DNA of 64,000 nucleotides, from assembly GCF_905475395.1 (NCBI RefSeq), contig NC_058338.1:41203935-41267934 (forward strand), written 5' to 3'. The notes under the pieces were generated by a model, which did no database searches, was not told the origin of the DNA, and saw only the letters and a list, made by a program, of their open reading frames with translations. The DNA is from Chrysoperla carnea (Eukaryota > Arthropoda > Insecta > Neuroptera > Chrysopidae). A program made the translations under genes and the position numbers. Of this stretch, positions 22,501 to 34,600 are shown in pieces; positions within the stretch are counted from its first letter, which is position 1, and the number at the start of each line of letters is the position of its first letter.

Positions 22501-25482
22501 GCTTTTAGGTCTATCTAACCTCAAAGGTAGCAATGGACTGCCGAACGTCCTTAAACGAACAGGCGGAAAAAAAATAATGTAAACCTAGTATGGATACATT
22601 CCGGGAAATTGTAAAGCCGACGAGCTTGCTAGAAATGGCAAATTGCTGTCAGACACAAGCATCAATAGACATCCGGGAGTACCAAGTGCAAGTTGTTCCT
22701 CAAAGAGAGCATAAAGGCCAATCTTAGATGGAGGCAGGAACGTACTTGTGGTACTACAAGACAGATATGGCCTGAGTAAAATCGTAGGCGTACCGAAGAC
22801 GCTGAACGTCTGGGCCTCACAGTGTATCATGACTATTGGAGGAGCTGTCACATTAAGGAAGAGGAAGAAATGTCTCATCTTCTCTGCCACTGCCCAGTTT
22901 TTGCCACGAGGATGTGGACTCACTTGAGACAGCCTTTCTTTGTCGACCTCTCCGACCTGAAATCCGTTGACGTCAAAGCACTTCTGCAGTCCTGCTGTTC
23001 TTAAACAGCTTCAAATGGTTCGTGGAGTAGATGAATCAACCCTTTTTTGGTATCACAACGAACCCTATGATCTAACTATATCTCACTCCAGGACAGACAC
23101 TCTAACCTAACCTAACCTATTTGTTTATCACAATAGTAGACAATAGTATTTCATTCGCCATACTAACAAGGGATTAAAGGTAGGCGCTGAGTGAATTGTT
23201 ATCAATAAGTAGCGCAGTTGTCACGCCAAAGAATAATAACACTGACGTGAGGTACATTAAAAAATGTCGAATTTTGCGTAGGTGAAATTGTCTTATTAAT
23301 AATTAATGGTAGATATAATAGAGAATTTGCATGTTTTTTAATTTTATTTTCGAAAATTTACCAAAAATTACTAATTTTCTATAGAAACAACACGCCACTT
23401 AAATTCTACATTAAAATCGTAAAGCGCGATGAAAAGCTGATATTTTGCTATGTTATTTGGTATGCTCGCTGTAAAATTTGGTGTATCTTGTTGTTAGGCA
23501 GACGGGCGGGCAGACAACCGAAAGTGGACTAATTAGGTGATTTTATGAACACCTATACCAAATTTTTTTTCGTAGCATCAATATTTTTAAGCGTTACAAA
23601 CTTGAAACTTAACTTAGTATACATTGATATATTTCATATATACATGGTATAAAAATTAAATATAATTTAGATAAATTATTCTCTCATTTATAAAATAAAA
23701 AAAATAATGCAATTTCTCTATTGCGTATGTGTACATATGAACTTTTTAACATGTAATAATAGTAATACGATAATTATTCAGTCGAGATTTAGCGGCCAAA
23801 CAAGAAAAAAAAATTTCCGATTTGAAAAAAGCATTAGATTCCTTAGTGACCAATGAAGCTGCTGCTGCTGCCGCCGCTGCCACTACAGCTGCAAGTACGA
23901 ATAAAAAAGAAACAGATCAAAATGTATGTTTTTTTCTAAAATATATTGGCTTCAACAAATGCTGCCGTTAACTCTTAAGTTATATTTTTTATTATAATTC
24001 TTAATTTTATCATATTATTTATAAAACAGTCATTGGAAATGAAAGCGAAATGGGAAAAAGAACATAAAAAGACACACGAATTGGAAGACAAGCTACGTGA
24101 ATGTGAAGCTAAAATGGGACAAATGCATGCTAAAATTAAAGATTTGGAAAAAACGCTAAAAGTACGTGATGGTTTAATTGGAATTCTGAAATCGAAAAAA
24201 GATATGACACTGACTAAACATGATGAGTTGCAAATGTATGTTAATGATCTATTACTTCAATATAATGAGGTAAACAATTTTTTTTATCGTTTGAGTTATA
24301 TATTACTTTCTCACTTTTAGACGTTTTCACCTCACGCCCGTTACAGAGGCATTAAAATGTTTCCATTAAACTTTGTTAGTTTTTGATGCCGGTTTCCCAC
24401 TAAACGGACAGTTGAGTTTTTGTTACAGGCATATTTGTTTGCCCGCTTAGTGGAAAACCGGCATTATGAACACATGCATTAACCCTTAAATAGCGGATCA
24501 CAATCAGTGTGATGTTGTATAAGAATGAATAAATATTTTGATTAAAATGTAAACAATATGTAAAGAATGTTAGTTTTTTACAATTTGTTAATATTCCTTT
24601 CTTAATTTCAAGTGAAAGGAGGGGATAAAATGATAGTGACCTCCAAAAAAAGTAGCACCAGATGACATGGCATTTCAAAAAATAGATTCTGGGCGCCATT
24701 TATGACAATAAAAAACTGATAGTGCTTGCAATCACACTTTAAAACCAATTCGAAAAGGAGGGAGGAATTTGGTTTACCAGGCTTTTGTCTAATAGTCCCG
24801 ATTCACCCTGAAATATGTACAAAAAGAGAGATTATCAGAGTAGACTATATATGTGTTATTTGGAGGGATTCTAAAAATTGGTGTGAGTGGCGTCCACAAC
24901 AGAGTCCCAACCCATTTTTCAGAAACTAGCCCGAAAAATTAGTAGTCTCAGTAAAAGTAATGAAATGGTATATATTTAACTCTTTTCTTTTAGTTAAATA
25001 CAAAATATGAAGCGAAATCTACCAAAATTGATGATTTACGTACTTCAATTGAATGTAAAACAATGCAAATTGAACGTTTAGAAAAAACAGTAAAATCAAT
25101 GGAAGATCTATGCCAAGAAACGAATAAAACAAACTTAGAATTGCAAGAAAGAATTAAATTTTATCAAAAACAATTTGAAGAATATCAAATGAGTGTTGCA
25201 CGTCCAGCCGCGGATATGCAAGGTATTGAATATAATACAAAAACACCAGTCTACATACCACCCAATTATCATATTTGCTATAACAATAATCCAAATTGTT
25301 GTACCCAATGGATTGAAAAAAGCCTACAAAATATTGCAAACCACTGGTACCATAATAAAAATTTATCTTTGCTGGATAATATTTTACTAAGACAACAGTT
25401 TGTGACCCAAGTTAAAAATATTATTCAACGGGAGTTTATAAACCATTCGACACAAATACAAAGTAGTTTTAATGAAAACTGA
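16549..25482 (+). CDS. Large coiled-coil protein of unknown function
   Basis: Fifteen exons join in matching phases: 16549-16695, 17372-17419, 17882-18035, 18123-18231, 18590-18710, 18773-18911, 18969-19414, 20236-20405, 20462-20593, 21452-21687, 21754-21899, 22186-22298, 23782-23923, 24030-24269 and 24994-25482. They give about 943 residues. The N-terminal ~220 residues are Ser/Thr/Arg-rich and probably unstructured. From about residue 200 the chain is mostly charged heptad-like helix (Lys/Glu-rich), with a Trp-rich stretch (ESWKALWVWKE) in exon 7 and an eight-Ala run in exon 13. The last ~80 residues (from PVYIPPNYHICY) look globular and Cys/Tyr/Asn-rich. There is no membrane segment. I do not recognise the family; a cytoskeletal or centrosomal scaffold is only a guess. 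The first donor (CAG|GTTACT) is weak. AATAAA follows at 25522. Confidence 0.8.
17120..17277 (+). repeat. Rep1 dispersed repeat, partial copy b
   Basis: It runs from AGACGGGCAGACA through GGACTAATTAGGTGATTTTA and GTTACAAACTTGGGA to the terminal ATACATGGTATAAAA. It lies in intron 1 of the coiled-coil gene. Confidence 0.85.
19440..19996 (+). repeat. Rep1 dispersed repeat, near full-length copy c
   Basis: This copy starts at ACAAGTGAAATCAAACAATT and ends at ATACATGATATATAAAT. It includes the middle part (GGCGCCCTCACGGGTAAAC, ACCCAATTGGCCTATGATG) that most copies lack. It lies in intron 7 of the coiled-coil gene and has no coding frame of note. Confidence 0.85.
22497..23117 (+). mobile_element. 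5'-truncated non-LTR retrotransposon (RNase H end)
   Basis: A perfect 11-bp target duplication TATTTGTTTAT flanks it (22486-22496 and 23118-23128). The inside encodes, with frameshifts and stops, the end of a non-LTR ORF2: an RNase H C-terminal piece (GNCKADELARNG) and the Cys/His tail EEEEMSHLLCHCPVF. The 3' end is not poly(A) but TCTAACCTAACCTAACC. It lies in intron 12 of the coiled-coil gene on the gene's own strand. Confidence 0.88.
23490..23656 (+). repeat. Rep1 dispersed repeat, partial copy d
   Basis: It carries GGGCGGGCAGACAACCG, GGACTAATTAGGTGATTTTA, AAGCGTTACAAACTTG and the terminal ATACATGGTATAAAAATT. It directly follows a Rep3-like stretch (23400-23460) with TAAAATCGTAAAGCGCGATG. 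Confidence 0.85.
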
Positions 25483-27842
25483 GATATATAATAATAATAA
25501 CAGTAAAATTTCTTTTAATCAAATAAAATTGTTACTGTATTTTGAGATGAAAATTTCCGCAAAACAATCTTATTTTGTTTGATTTTGTTTTCACTCTTAC
25601 TATTGCAATATATGATGCTTTTCTTCTATTATTTATTATTATTTCTTCTATTCTATTTTAAGTTTTGTATAAATTAAGTTAGTTTTATAAACATTAAATG
25701 TAATCCTATTCCCAAAAAAGGTAAGATTTTCCTTCGGGTATAATTTTAAAAATTATGTTTAATCTTTCTTAAACGTTTTTTATTAATACATTTTCTTAAT
25801 ATTTAGGGACAGTTGGAATTTTTTACAAACCAACCGAAGGGAATTCTTACATTCTTGCATCACCACCACCTGTATAATTTTTATTTTTCGGAATCATCGA
25901 ATATTATTTAATTTAAGATATTTGTTTTCTAATTTTTTATTGTGGCTTGTGTTATCTGTTTTTTGTAATATTGAAATAAATATAATTCATTTTTATTTTA
26001 TTTTTTTTAAGAAAATATTTTCAGTACTTAAGTTAATTTTTTACGGTTTTATTCTGTATAAAAGTTTATTGAAATGAAGACAGTAAACCAAGCCGTGAAA
26101 GTTGAAACATCTGAGGATCATGGTCTATTTTTTAGTTATTCCGGCTAAGGAATCCTAAACTCGCACTTGAAACATAGCTAAGAACACACTTCATTATATT
26201 ACTTTTCAAACGAAACAAAAAAATTAAATTCGGTTCATCCACAGATTCTAGTTTTTAATTTAAAACAGATTTGCAACTCCCTGTAAAATTTTTACTATTT
26301 TTGTTCTCTGAAGGTGCCTTTCTCCAGGTGGCTCTACACGTTATATTCGTGTAGGGCCATCTATTAGTTTTGATAATTTATCTATTTCAATGGTTGTTGG
26401 GGAAACAATATTTTAAATATTTTTAAATAAATAAACAATACGTCTTTCAAAATTTGTTTGAATGTCATTAAAATTCGTTAAATTTCTTTGTGTGTATTCT
26501 CAATTGATTGTCTTTATTAACATTTTGTGGATTATTTGAATAGTGGAATTATTTAAGTATTTTGGCCATTTTCATTGTGCCCCTGTTCATTAACTAACTA
26601 GTGTAATTTAGTCGTTTTAGGTGTGTTTATATTATTTTCCGATTTTTTTATGGCATGTACTGAGTTTATTTTAGCGATTAGGTCTTGTTAATCGTGTTGA
26701 TTACATTTAGGTAGTGTTTAATTGTGATTTTAATTGACTGTTAACGAAATAAAATGGTTTTACATTGCATTTAACTTACATCAAACTAATAATTAATTGT
26801 TATTATTAATGTTAATATTAAAATGTTAATATATGCTATTTTATTTCAAATATTGCAATAAATTATTATTTTATTAATATTTGTTATTTTATTTAAAAAA
26901 ACTTCACTTTATTTAATTAGAAGACAAATAAATACAAAAAAATTAAAAAAAAAAGATAAACTGAATAGAAATAGTACCTAATTCCCGCCATTTAAAAAAA
27001 ATAATAGTTTATTGTAAGTGCCTTTCTCCAGGGGGCTTTTTGGACAACATTTCATGTACAGTAGAGTTTCCTATCTATTTATGTAATAAATTATAATCTG
27101 TGGGTTCATCCGTTTAGACGCTACGATGCCACAGAAAGACTCTCACACACACTTAGCCGTCAAACTTAGAACACCTCTTTTTTTTAGTTCGGTAGTAACA
27201 GTTCATATTCAGTAGAGTTGCCTATCCTTTTATGTAATAAATCTATAATCTATGATAGGCTAGCACGCACATAAAGCAATGCACACTGTACTCAAAAAAC
27301 GTTTGTAATCTGTGATTTCACTTTTAAATTTTATTTCATTTTAATTAATTAACATACATATTTTCTTGACGAATTTCATTCAATATTGTGCATGATAAAT
27401 AATTAAATAAGGTAAAAATTGATTATTATTTTTTATTCAACCAGCCAATTGTTTATTTTAGTGAGCGCTCACAATTGTTGATTTACATTTAAATTGGAGA
27501 TATAATTATTATACGAATAGCAGATAAATACCACAATACTCAAATTAAAATATTTATCATTTATTAAATTTGTTTAAACTACAAGTTATTAAAAATTATG
27601 CGTCTTAACTATTTTTATATAACAATTAATAATGCACTTTCGTTCATTAAGTAGCGATTATTTTAAAAATATGAAATGAACATTGTACCCTTACCTCAAC
27701 TTGCACGATGTGTATTTATTTGTATCTTACAAACACTTACTGATACCGAGTCGATAATGTGGTTTGAATTTTATTTCACAATACATATATAACTTGGAAG
27801 AACCAATTATACTTTTTAATGACACCAAATTTTCAATAAATT
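25483..27842. other. Intergenic region with short repeats, no gene
   Basis: A 20-bp motif GTGCCTTTCTCCAGGNGGCT occurs at about 26310 and 27018. The first copy is followed by a short hairpin GGCTCTACACG/CGTGTAGGGCC. A ~40-bp direct repeat with CAGTAGAGTTNCCTATC and TATGTAATAAAT occurs near 27060 and 27212. Poly(A) signals of the upstream gene lie at the left end. No coding frame was supported. Confidence 0.6.
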
Positions 27843-30298
27843 CTATGAAGAATCATTATCATCACTACTGCTATAATCCCCTACTAATGATAAACCACCT
27901 CCATGATTCGTCGTAGTTATTTTAGGTTGTAATTGAATCGAACTATCTACGTCTTTGTGTTGCGAAGATGTATTATCGTCGTTGATTGACTGTTCGGAAG
28001 TTGATGCTTTATTTATAGTGTTATCTACTTTTTTTATTTTCACCAGTCCAGAGTTTAAAACTTTTTTAGATGATAATCCACCAATACTTTTAAAAGACCA
28101 ATTAGACAATTTATTTTCAACCTTAGGTTTGTCAATATTTTTTTGCATATCAGAATCATTCTCTTTGGATAACGATTTTATTTCTTTAGATAAAGGTTCT
28201 GGCATATCTTCAATAATTTCTTCTTCTACAACCAATTTTCGTTTATTTGAATTAGAAAATTTAATACTTCTAAAAATAGAAAAAAAAAAATTTTAATGCA
28301 TGAGGGTGTTTAATGCAAGTTTACCAGGTAAGTTTAGTAAATGATATTTTGCAAAATTCGAGGTAATTTTCAGTATTACGTAACGTGTTTTATGAATGAT
28401 TTTACATGCAGAAATCTTTATTTAAAAAAGGACAAGACTAAGTTATTAAATAGGTAATATTATCTGTTTTGTAGGGTTCTGTCATCTGATAAAAAATGGA
28501 ACCTCTATACCTATAGGGTCATTCTAGTGTCTGTCTCTCGATCTGTCCGTCTGTTATGGTTAATTTTAACCAAAACTACTTAAAAAAAAATTGAAATTTA
28601 GAAAATTTACTTACAATGTATATATGGTCTAAGATCCCAGGGTCCCCAGAGCCTACTTATTTTCTGATGGCCAAAATATGTACAATATATGTAGTAGTAT
28701 TAGTGTCTACAGTGACCGTATACACCCGTTAGCTTATTCCGACAGCCAATTCTCAGGTACCAGGCACGTAAAAATTGTACTCACTTTACTTACAGTCAGA
28801 GGACTGATTCTTGTAGGGAATATTGTAAAATATTTGAAATTAATACTGCCAGATACCTCCTATCGGCAGTATTTTTTGTCAGACACCTCTTGTCGGCAGT
28901 ATTTATTGCCAGACACTTTAAATATCGAAAGCAAAAAACATTGAATCTTGGCAACCGCACAAAAACAATTCAACTCGATAATATATGTTTTAAAACAGTT
29001 TCCTACAAAATTGACCATTCGGAATCCCTCGGAAAAAACATCCAAAATTACCTTTTTCAGTTCTAAACATGCAATAAAGGTAGGATTTTCCACAATAGAC
29101 TCGAAATAAAGTCAAATTAACATAATAGTTTCATTATCCAGTTCGCAACAAATTTGGGTCAGATTTACAATAAACTAAAAGATAATGTGATGAATTTATG
29201 AGTTTTTTACATTTTTATGCACACATGGAAGTTTTTAATAAAGAAAGCTGGATAAGTGTGGAGGATCATCCGGGGTACCTTTATACTGGGATGTACTTAA
29301 ACCTTGAAAAATGTTGTTGTATACTTCTTCAACTTATTTTTAATAAAAAGTTTTTGTGATCTGTGAAGTGAAATTTTCTGTGGTGGATTTGAATGGCCAA
29401 CACCTGCACTAAAGTTGCTAGGGTTTTCAGGAGACTAATAACTTCTTTCGTAAAAAATAAGGTTATCTACGGATGCGCGCATAATTTTGGTGATTGTGAT
29501 TTTAAATCACTGATTTATAGATCCTAAATATAACTAAAGCAATATTTTCAAGTCTACCAAAATAAAAATCAAAAATGTGGTTTTTATCGAGGTTCGGTGT
29601 ATGGATTCAAAAAAATGAAAAAAGATCTTACTTTATAAATTCTTCATCCATTTTTTGTAATCTTTCCTCACGCTCTCGGGCTGTTTCTCGGGTATCATAT
29701 TGCTGCAACATAGAATCATAATCAATATTTTGATGCCTTCGATTTAAATCTTTTAATTCTTCTAGTGATTCTAATAATTCAATTTCATTTTTAGATTGTT
29801 CAGTACGATTTTCTAAAAGCTTCATTGGATTATTTGCTTCTTCATCTTTTAATTCATCTTCTTCTTTTTGAGCTTGCTCTTCAGCTAGTTTCAATGCCAT
29901 AAAATTTCTCGTCGCACCAGCCTCTATTTCATAATCAGTATTTTTTGGATCAGTTTTAAAGGATATTTCTTGTAAACATCTAGTACATTTGATATAAAAC
30001 CTATAAATTCGTATTCCTAAATAATCCTCGTTTTCTACGTCTTCTTTACGAGCATTGAATTTTTTACCCTTGTAAATATATTCGCCACAAGTTTTGCAAC
30101 GCATATTAAATGGAGCCATTAATCGTACAGTATATTGTCGATTACGAGGTAATTTCATACGCGGTATTTTCGATGGATCAAAATCCGGAGGATAGTATTT
30201 CTAAAACGTAATCATCAATGTTAAGAATAGTATTTAATTATTTCAATTATCTGCAAAGATTTTAAAATACTTACATTTAATACTTTTCTTTCTGACAT
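27843..30298 (-). CDS. YJU2: Splicing factor YJU2 (CCDC94/CWC16 family)
   Basis: YJU2 joins the spliceosome around the first catalytic step and helps place the branch helix. Three minus-strand exons, 30275-30298, 29632-30200 and 27843-28269, join in phase 0 and phase 2 (AA|A) to give 339 residues, close to the usual length. The N-terminus [17 protein letters not shown] is the family signature. It is followed by [10 protein letters not shown] and two CxxC pairs (C43/C46 and C80/C83) that bind zinc, then KTDPKNTDY and GATRNF. The middle is a charged helix ([15 protein letters not shown]). The C-terminus is Ser/Lys-rich and ends in [14 protein letters not shown], like the Gly-Tyr-Ser-Asp-Ser end of other animals' proteins. 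The start is fixed by the conserved MSERK. The 1.36-kb intron 2 holds short palindromes. Confidence 0.95.
28842..28903. repeat. Short palindromic repeat in YJU2 intron 2
   Basis: AATACTGCC (28842-28850) pairs with GGCAGTATT (28865-28873), which recurs at 28895-28903. The spacer CAGA(T/C)ACCTC(C/T)T(A/G)TC is also repeated. Confidence 0.8.
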
Positions 30299-30660
30299 AT
30301 TTTATAAAAATAAATAACAAAATCGATTAGACTAGATATTTAATTGAAGAGAAACGTTGTTTTGAAGTTTAAGGTTATGTTTTTTTTGTCAAATTTTCTT
30401 TATAACCTTCATGTTTGTTGACATAAATAAATCAAACATGCGCAATCACGGACCATAGATTTCATAGGTCATTCTTATATATTATCTTAAGGTCATGAGT
30501 CATGATCATAGAATAGTAAAACTTAATGGATGACATTATATCGCGTATTTCACAAAATCTCAACGCCAATCTATGTCAACCTACTTACCTACCTATGTCA
30601 AGGAGCCAAACAAATTTAATAACTTTTTACATTTGAGCTTCATCGAAAAGTTTGGTGGTG

Positions 30661-31190
30661 GTTAGACATTGATTAGTAGTCTAATTAAAACGTTAGACTC
30701 GAGAAACGATATTATATGCATTTTAATGGCGGATGATCTAATTATGCTAGCGGATAATCCCTACAAACTCCAAAAAGCTCTGGGCGCTTTGGCTCTATAT
30801 TGCGATAGAAACTTTCTTGAAGTTAGCACATCCAAAACAAAAATTATGATTTTTAGACGTGGAGGTAAAATTAAAACGGGAACATCTTTCTCATACAAAT
30901 CGAAACGGTTAGAAATAGTAAATAATATCAATTATCTAGGAGTGACTAAAAATATGGTTTCTAAAGCTAATGTGGCACTTCAAAATTTGAAAATTATTTT
31001 ATCAAAATTTCAAGCCGACTCAAATGAGACTCATTTATACCTGTATGATTCCCTAATTTTGAATGTTCTCTTATATTGCTCAGAAATATGGACGCTTTCA
31101 TACCCTGATATCATTTAACAAGTGCAAGTTAACTTTATAAAATCCTTGTTTGTACTAAATAAATCAACTCCAGGTTATATTATAAGATAG
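30661..31190 (+). pseudogene. Non-LTR reverse transcriptase relic
   Basis: An open stretch of 149 codons (30669-31118) reads as the C-terminal half of a non-LTR reverse transcriptase. It has the catalytic motif as MADDLIML (usually YADD), then KLQKALGALALYC and TSKTKIMIFRRGG, then INYLGV. After a stop the homology continues (FIKSLFVLNKSTPGYIIR). The upstream palm motifs, endonuclease and RNase H are absent and no target duplication was seen, so this is a dead fragment. It differs from the RNase H relic at 22.5 kb in the part retained, so whether they belong to one family cannot be told. Confidence 0.8.
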
Positions 31191-31229
31191 GAATTTAACT
31201 AAAATAGTCTGTGTACTTATGTTTTTCAA

Positions 31230-31300
31230 GAGATTTTTGTCCGTCTGTCCGCCCGTCATCACGATAACTCAAAAACAAAAATTAGGATCGAGCTTTGATA
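31230..31300 (-). repeat. Rep1 dispersed repeat, decayed fragment e
   Basis: Only the GTCCGTCTGTCCGCCCGTC run and ACGATAACTCAAAAACAAAA remain, in minus orientation. It directly follows the reverse-transcriptase relic. Confidence 0.55.
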
Positions 31301-31697
31301 TATGTGTAATAAAAATTTACTACAATTTTTTAAAATATGGTGAAATCCTGATACATTTCTAGTGCAGTATATGTCTAGTGCATCTTTTAAAATTTCATCC
31401 TCTGGTAAAGACACCACCTGTATTTTGTCGTTATTCTGTACTTATATAAAAAATTTACAAAAAAGAAAAAATGAAAATTTTCAAATATATTTTTAATGTA
31501 ATATTAACACTTGTATAAACATTTATACTTATAGAACTAATTTACATTTTTTTTTTATAAATAACTGTATAATACTCCTAGCGATCGTACTTTCTATGGA
31601 GTAATATTTTGGAAATGGGTAGTGGATAGTGATAAATTCATTTATGTAATAAATAACGTAATACAAAATATTATAATTTAAATATATAATTTAACTT

Positions 31698-34600
31698 TTA
31701 ATATGGCCTTGGTCCATTATCGTTCGATGAATTCCAATTAAACAATACTTGTAATACTTCATCCCAATTAGCCCACGACCATGGTATATGATTTACAGAT
31801 ACGCCGCGTCGTGCATATTCAACCTCCAATAACACCGAACCTAATTGCATAGCTGCTATGAAAAAGAAAACTAAAGCACCTGTTACACATATTTCATGAA
31901 GTAATCCACTTGAATGTAAACTGTCACCACAATAACGGCGAAAGAAATTACATACCATTAAGGCATATGGATTTGGTGCGCTGGAAATAGAAGTTTAAAA
32001 AATTAAATTTAGGATCAAGGGTGATATTCTGAAAAGCCATGCTACTTTTTTGTAAAATGTAATAAACTAAGATCTAATTTCAAAATTTTGAATTATGTAA
32101 GCCAGATGCAACGTTTAGACTTTCCAAAATTTGTAGGCGCTGATTACATCCTACAACCCCCACCTCCTGTCTACCTAGGATGCAAATAACCTTTCCAAAG
32201 AACACTTTGTGTCTCTTACATGTAAATTACATTTGCATGCGGTTTGTAAAAGTTCAATTTTAGACTAACGTTAAAGAGTTTTTAGCTGTGAGGTCATATA
32301 TTTCCCTTCCTTTAGATGCTTATTATAATTTAATGTTTTCTATTGAAATGAGATTTTTGTCTTTTCATACTTTTATAATATATTTTTCATATGAAATATT
32401 TAGATAAAAGTGTTAAAAAGGATGCCAAAATATATTCCAAAAGGTGCTTCATTAACATTAACTCAATTTTTTTCTTCGGTAAATATTAAACTCTCCAGCT
32501 TAATAACCCTGATTTTTTGACATTAAAGTGAAGAAAGGGGGACTGATAACTTGAAACTCTGATGCAGTTTTCCCCCTGAGAATCCCCTACAAATTGATGA
32601 AATCAGCCGCCACTTTTATAACATCGTTCTGCCTAGTAAACAACCATATATACCGAATTTCATTTCACTTGATCAAAAGGAAACCGCTAGAGGTTATAAA
32701 ACGGATTTAGCCGCCGAGTTATGACCAAGAGGAAACACTTTTGAAAAAAACAGTTCAGTAAGGGATGTTACAACCTAATTTTTTTTGAAAGATCCTGAGT
32801 GGTTCAACAGGCTATTCCACTCTCGTCCGTATTTATTGTTTATGTTTTTTATGCTCTTATGGAATTATAGTCGTATGATTTGCAAGACCGAGGATCGGTG
32901 CTTATCTAACAACAACGGCACAATGGTACCTAAAACATTTGTATATTAACAAATTTGTAATCAAAAATAGCATCTCGGTTAATAAATAGGAATTTTTAAA
33001 ATACATTCAATTATAACGATTATTTAAATTATTTATTTATAAAAGTATTTTATTTAAAAAAAAATGTATCAACTAATTAAAAAAATTTTTGATTTAAAAA
33101 AATCTATCTTAATTATTAAAAATTTTGTTATTATAATTAACCGTAAGTAATATAATTTAGAAAAATAATTTTTTATTTTTGCTATTTTCTTTCGTGAAAC
33201 ATGCAGTAAAAAGTTAATGCAAAAATAAAATTGTCGTAACTTGGGACGCCATTTAAGCATTTCCATTAATAAAATTTTAAAAATTACCATGTGTCATTTA
33301 TCTGAGAATTTTCTGTATTATTTAATCTATTTGTTGTTTTACTCGATACTTCACTGCATTCATAGTCTGAAACATCTGAACTTTCTGCTTCCATATTTTC
33401 ACGTATATTTTGTAGCTGTTCGACTCCTACACCCAATCTAAAATAAAATTTTAAAATTATTTATTTTATAATGCTAACGAAAAATTATTTACATTTTGTT
33501 ACTTACTCAGCTCTACTTTGACGCGTAGACCTAATTATTGCAGGACTCAATCGTTCGGGTAGTTCTAATCGACGTACAATTGGATCTGTATGTGATGGTG
33601 AGGGTCGTCTATTTGCTAGAGTACGTAGCGTTTCTGTAGGTGTTGCTGGTCGAGATATTGTTGCTATACTTGCGCGTCTACGGGTCATAAGTCTACTATT
33701 ATTACTATTACTAGAACTATTACTACTATTTGATAAGACAGTCTTTGGTTGAGTTGATGTTTTTGGAGTTTCGGCACTCGTTGTTTCTTGTAACATTCTC
33801 CTAAAAATTTAAAATAGATCAATAAAATTTCTTTTTGTTTTCATTAACTTTGGCTTTTATGTAATTGTATGCTAAGATACAAGTAAAAATGATAGTTAAG
33901 TTTATTAAATTGAAGAAAGTCACGCTAATTTTGCTGGTATAAAATTTTATGTGTTTGAACTAAACAAAATTTACGCGTTTAAGATGTCGTTGCAGCTGCC
34001 ATGAAGATTAAGCGACCATTGATTCGATTAAGATAGATAAAGAAAACTAATACATCTGGATAATACAGCCTGACTGGCTCTTATCCAGTTGACATTAGCG
34101 TAAACTACATGTTATATTAGCTGTTCCAGCCATACATTTTTATCTGATAAATGTGCGCGAAAATTTTTATTGGATGGCAAATTTACTAACGCATCAAAGC
34201 TGCTTCGTGCGCGGTTGCCAAAATACTTTTATAAGGATTTTGTATTTAGTGGTCTTTCGTTATATGCATATTAAAGAGAATAAAGCGGTAAAACACTCCT
34301 GTGAGTGCGATAACCACTTTTCATACCTATGGGACTTTTGACCAGACTATACCTTAAGAGTTTCTTAAGAAATTGAATGCAACTTAATAAGATTTTTTTT
34401 ATAAGATGCACTGTTGGTTGGCATTTAATATTTACAAAAATTTATGTGTAATTTTGGTGCAGTAAAAACTTGGAAAAATGAAAAGAGATAAACTGAGGTG
34501 CATATTATTATGAATAGTTTTTTATTTTGCGTTCTTTAAATAATAGCATGTGTGATGGCATTTCGATATGATGTCAACAATTTTCACAAATACCGTACAT

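Noticed and set aside
22585-22923. 112-codon minus-strand frame
   Set aside because: It is the antisense of the non-LTR RNase H relic, which explains the sequence better on the plus strand.
23101-23119. Interstitial telomere tract
   Set aside because: Only three CCTAA units, bounded by a target duplication and attached to a retroelement; better read as the element's tail.
27955-28296. 113-codon plus-strand frame
   Set aside because: Antisense shadow of YJU2 exon 3.
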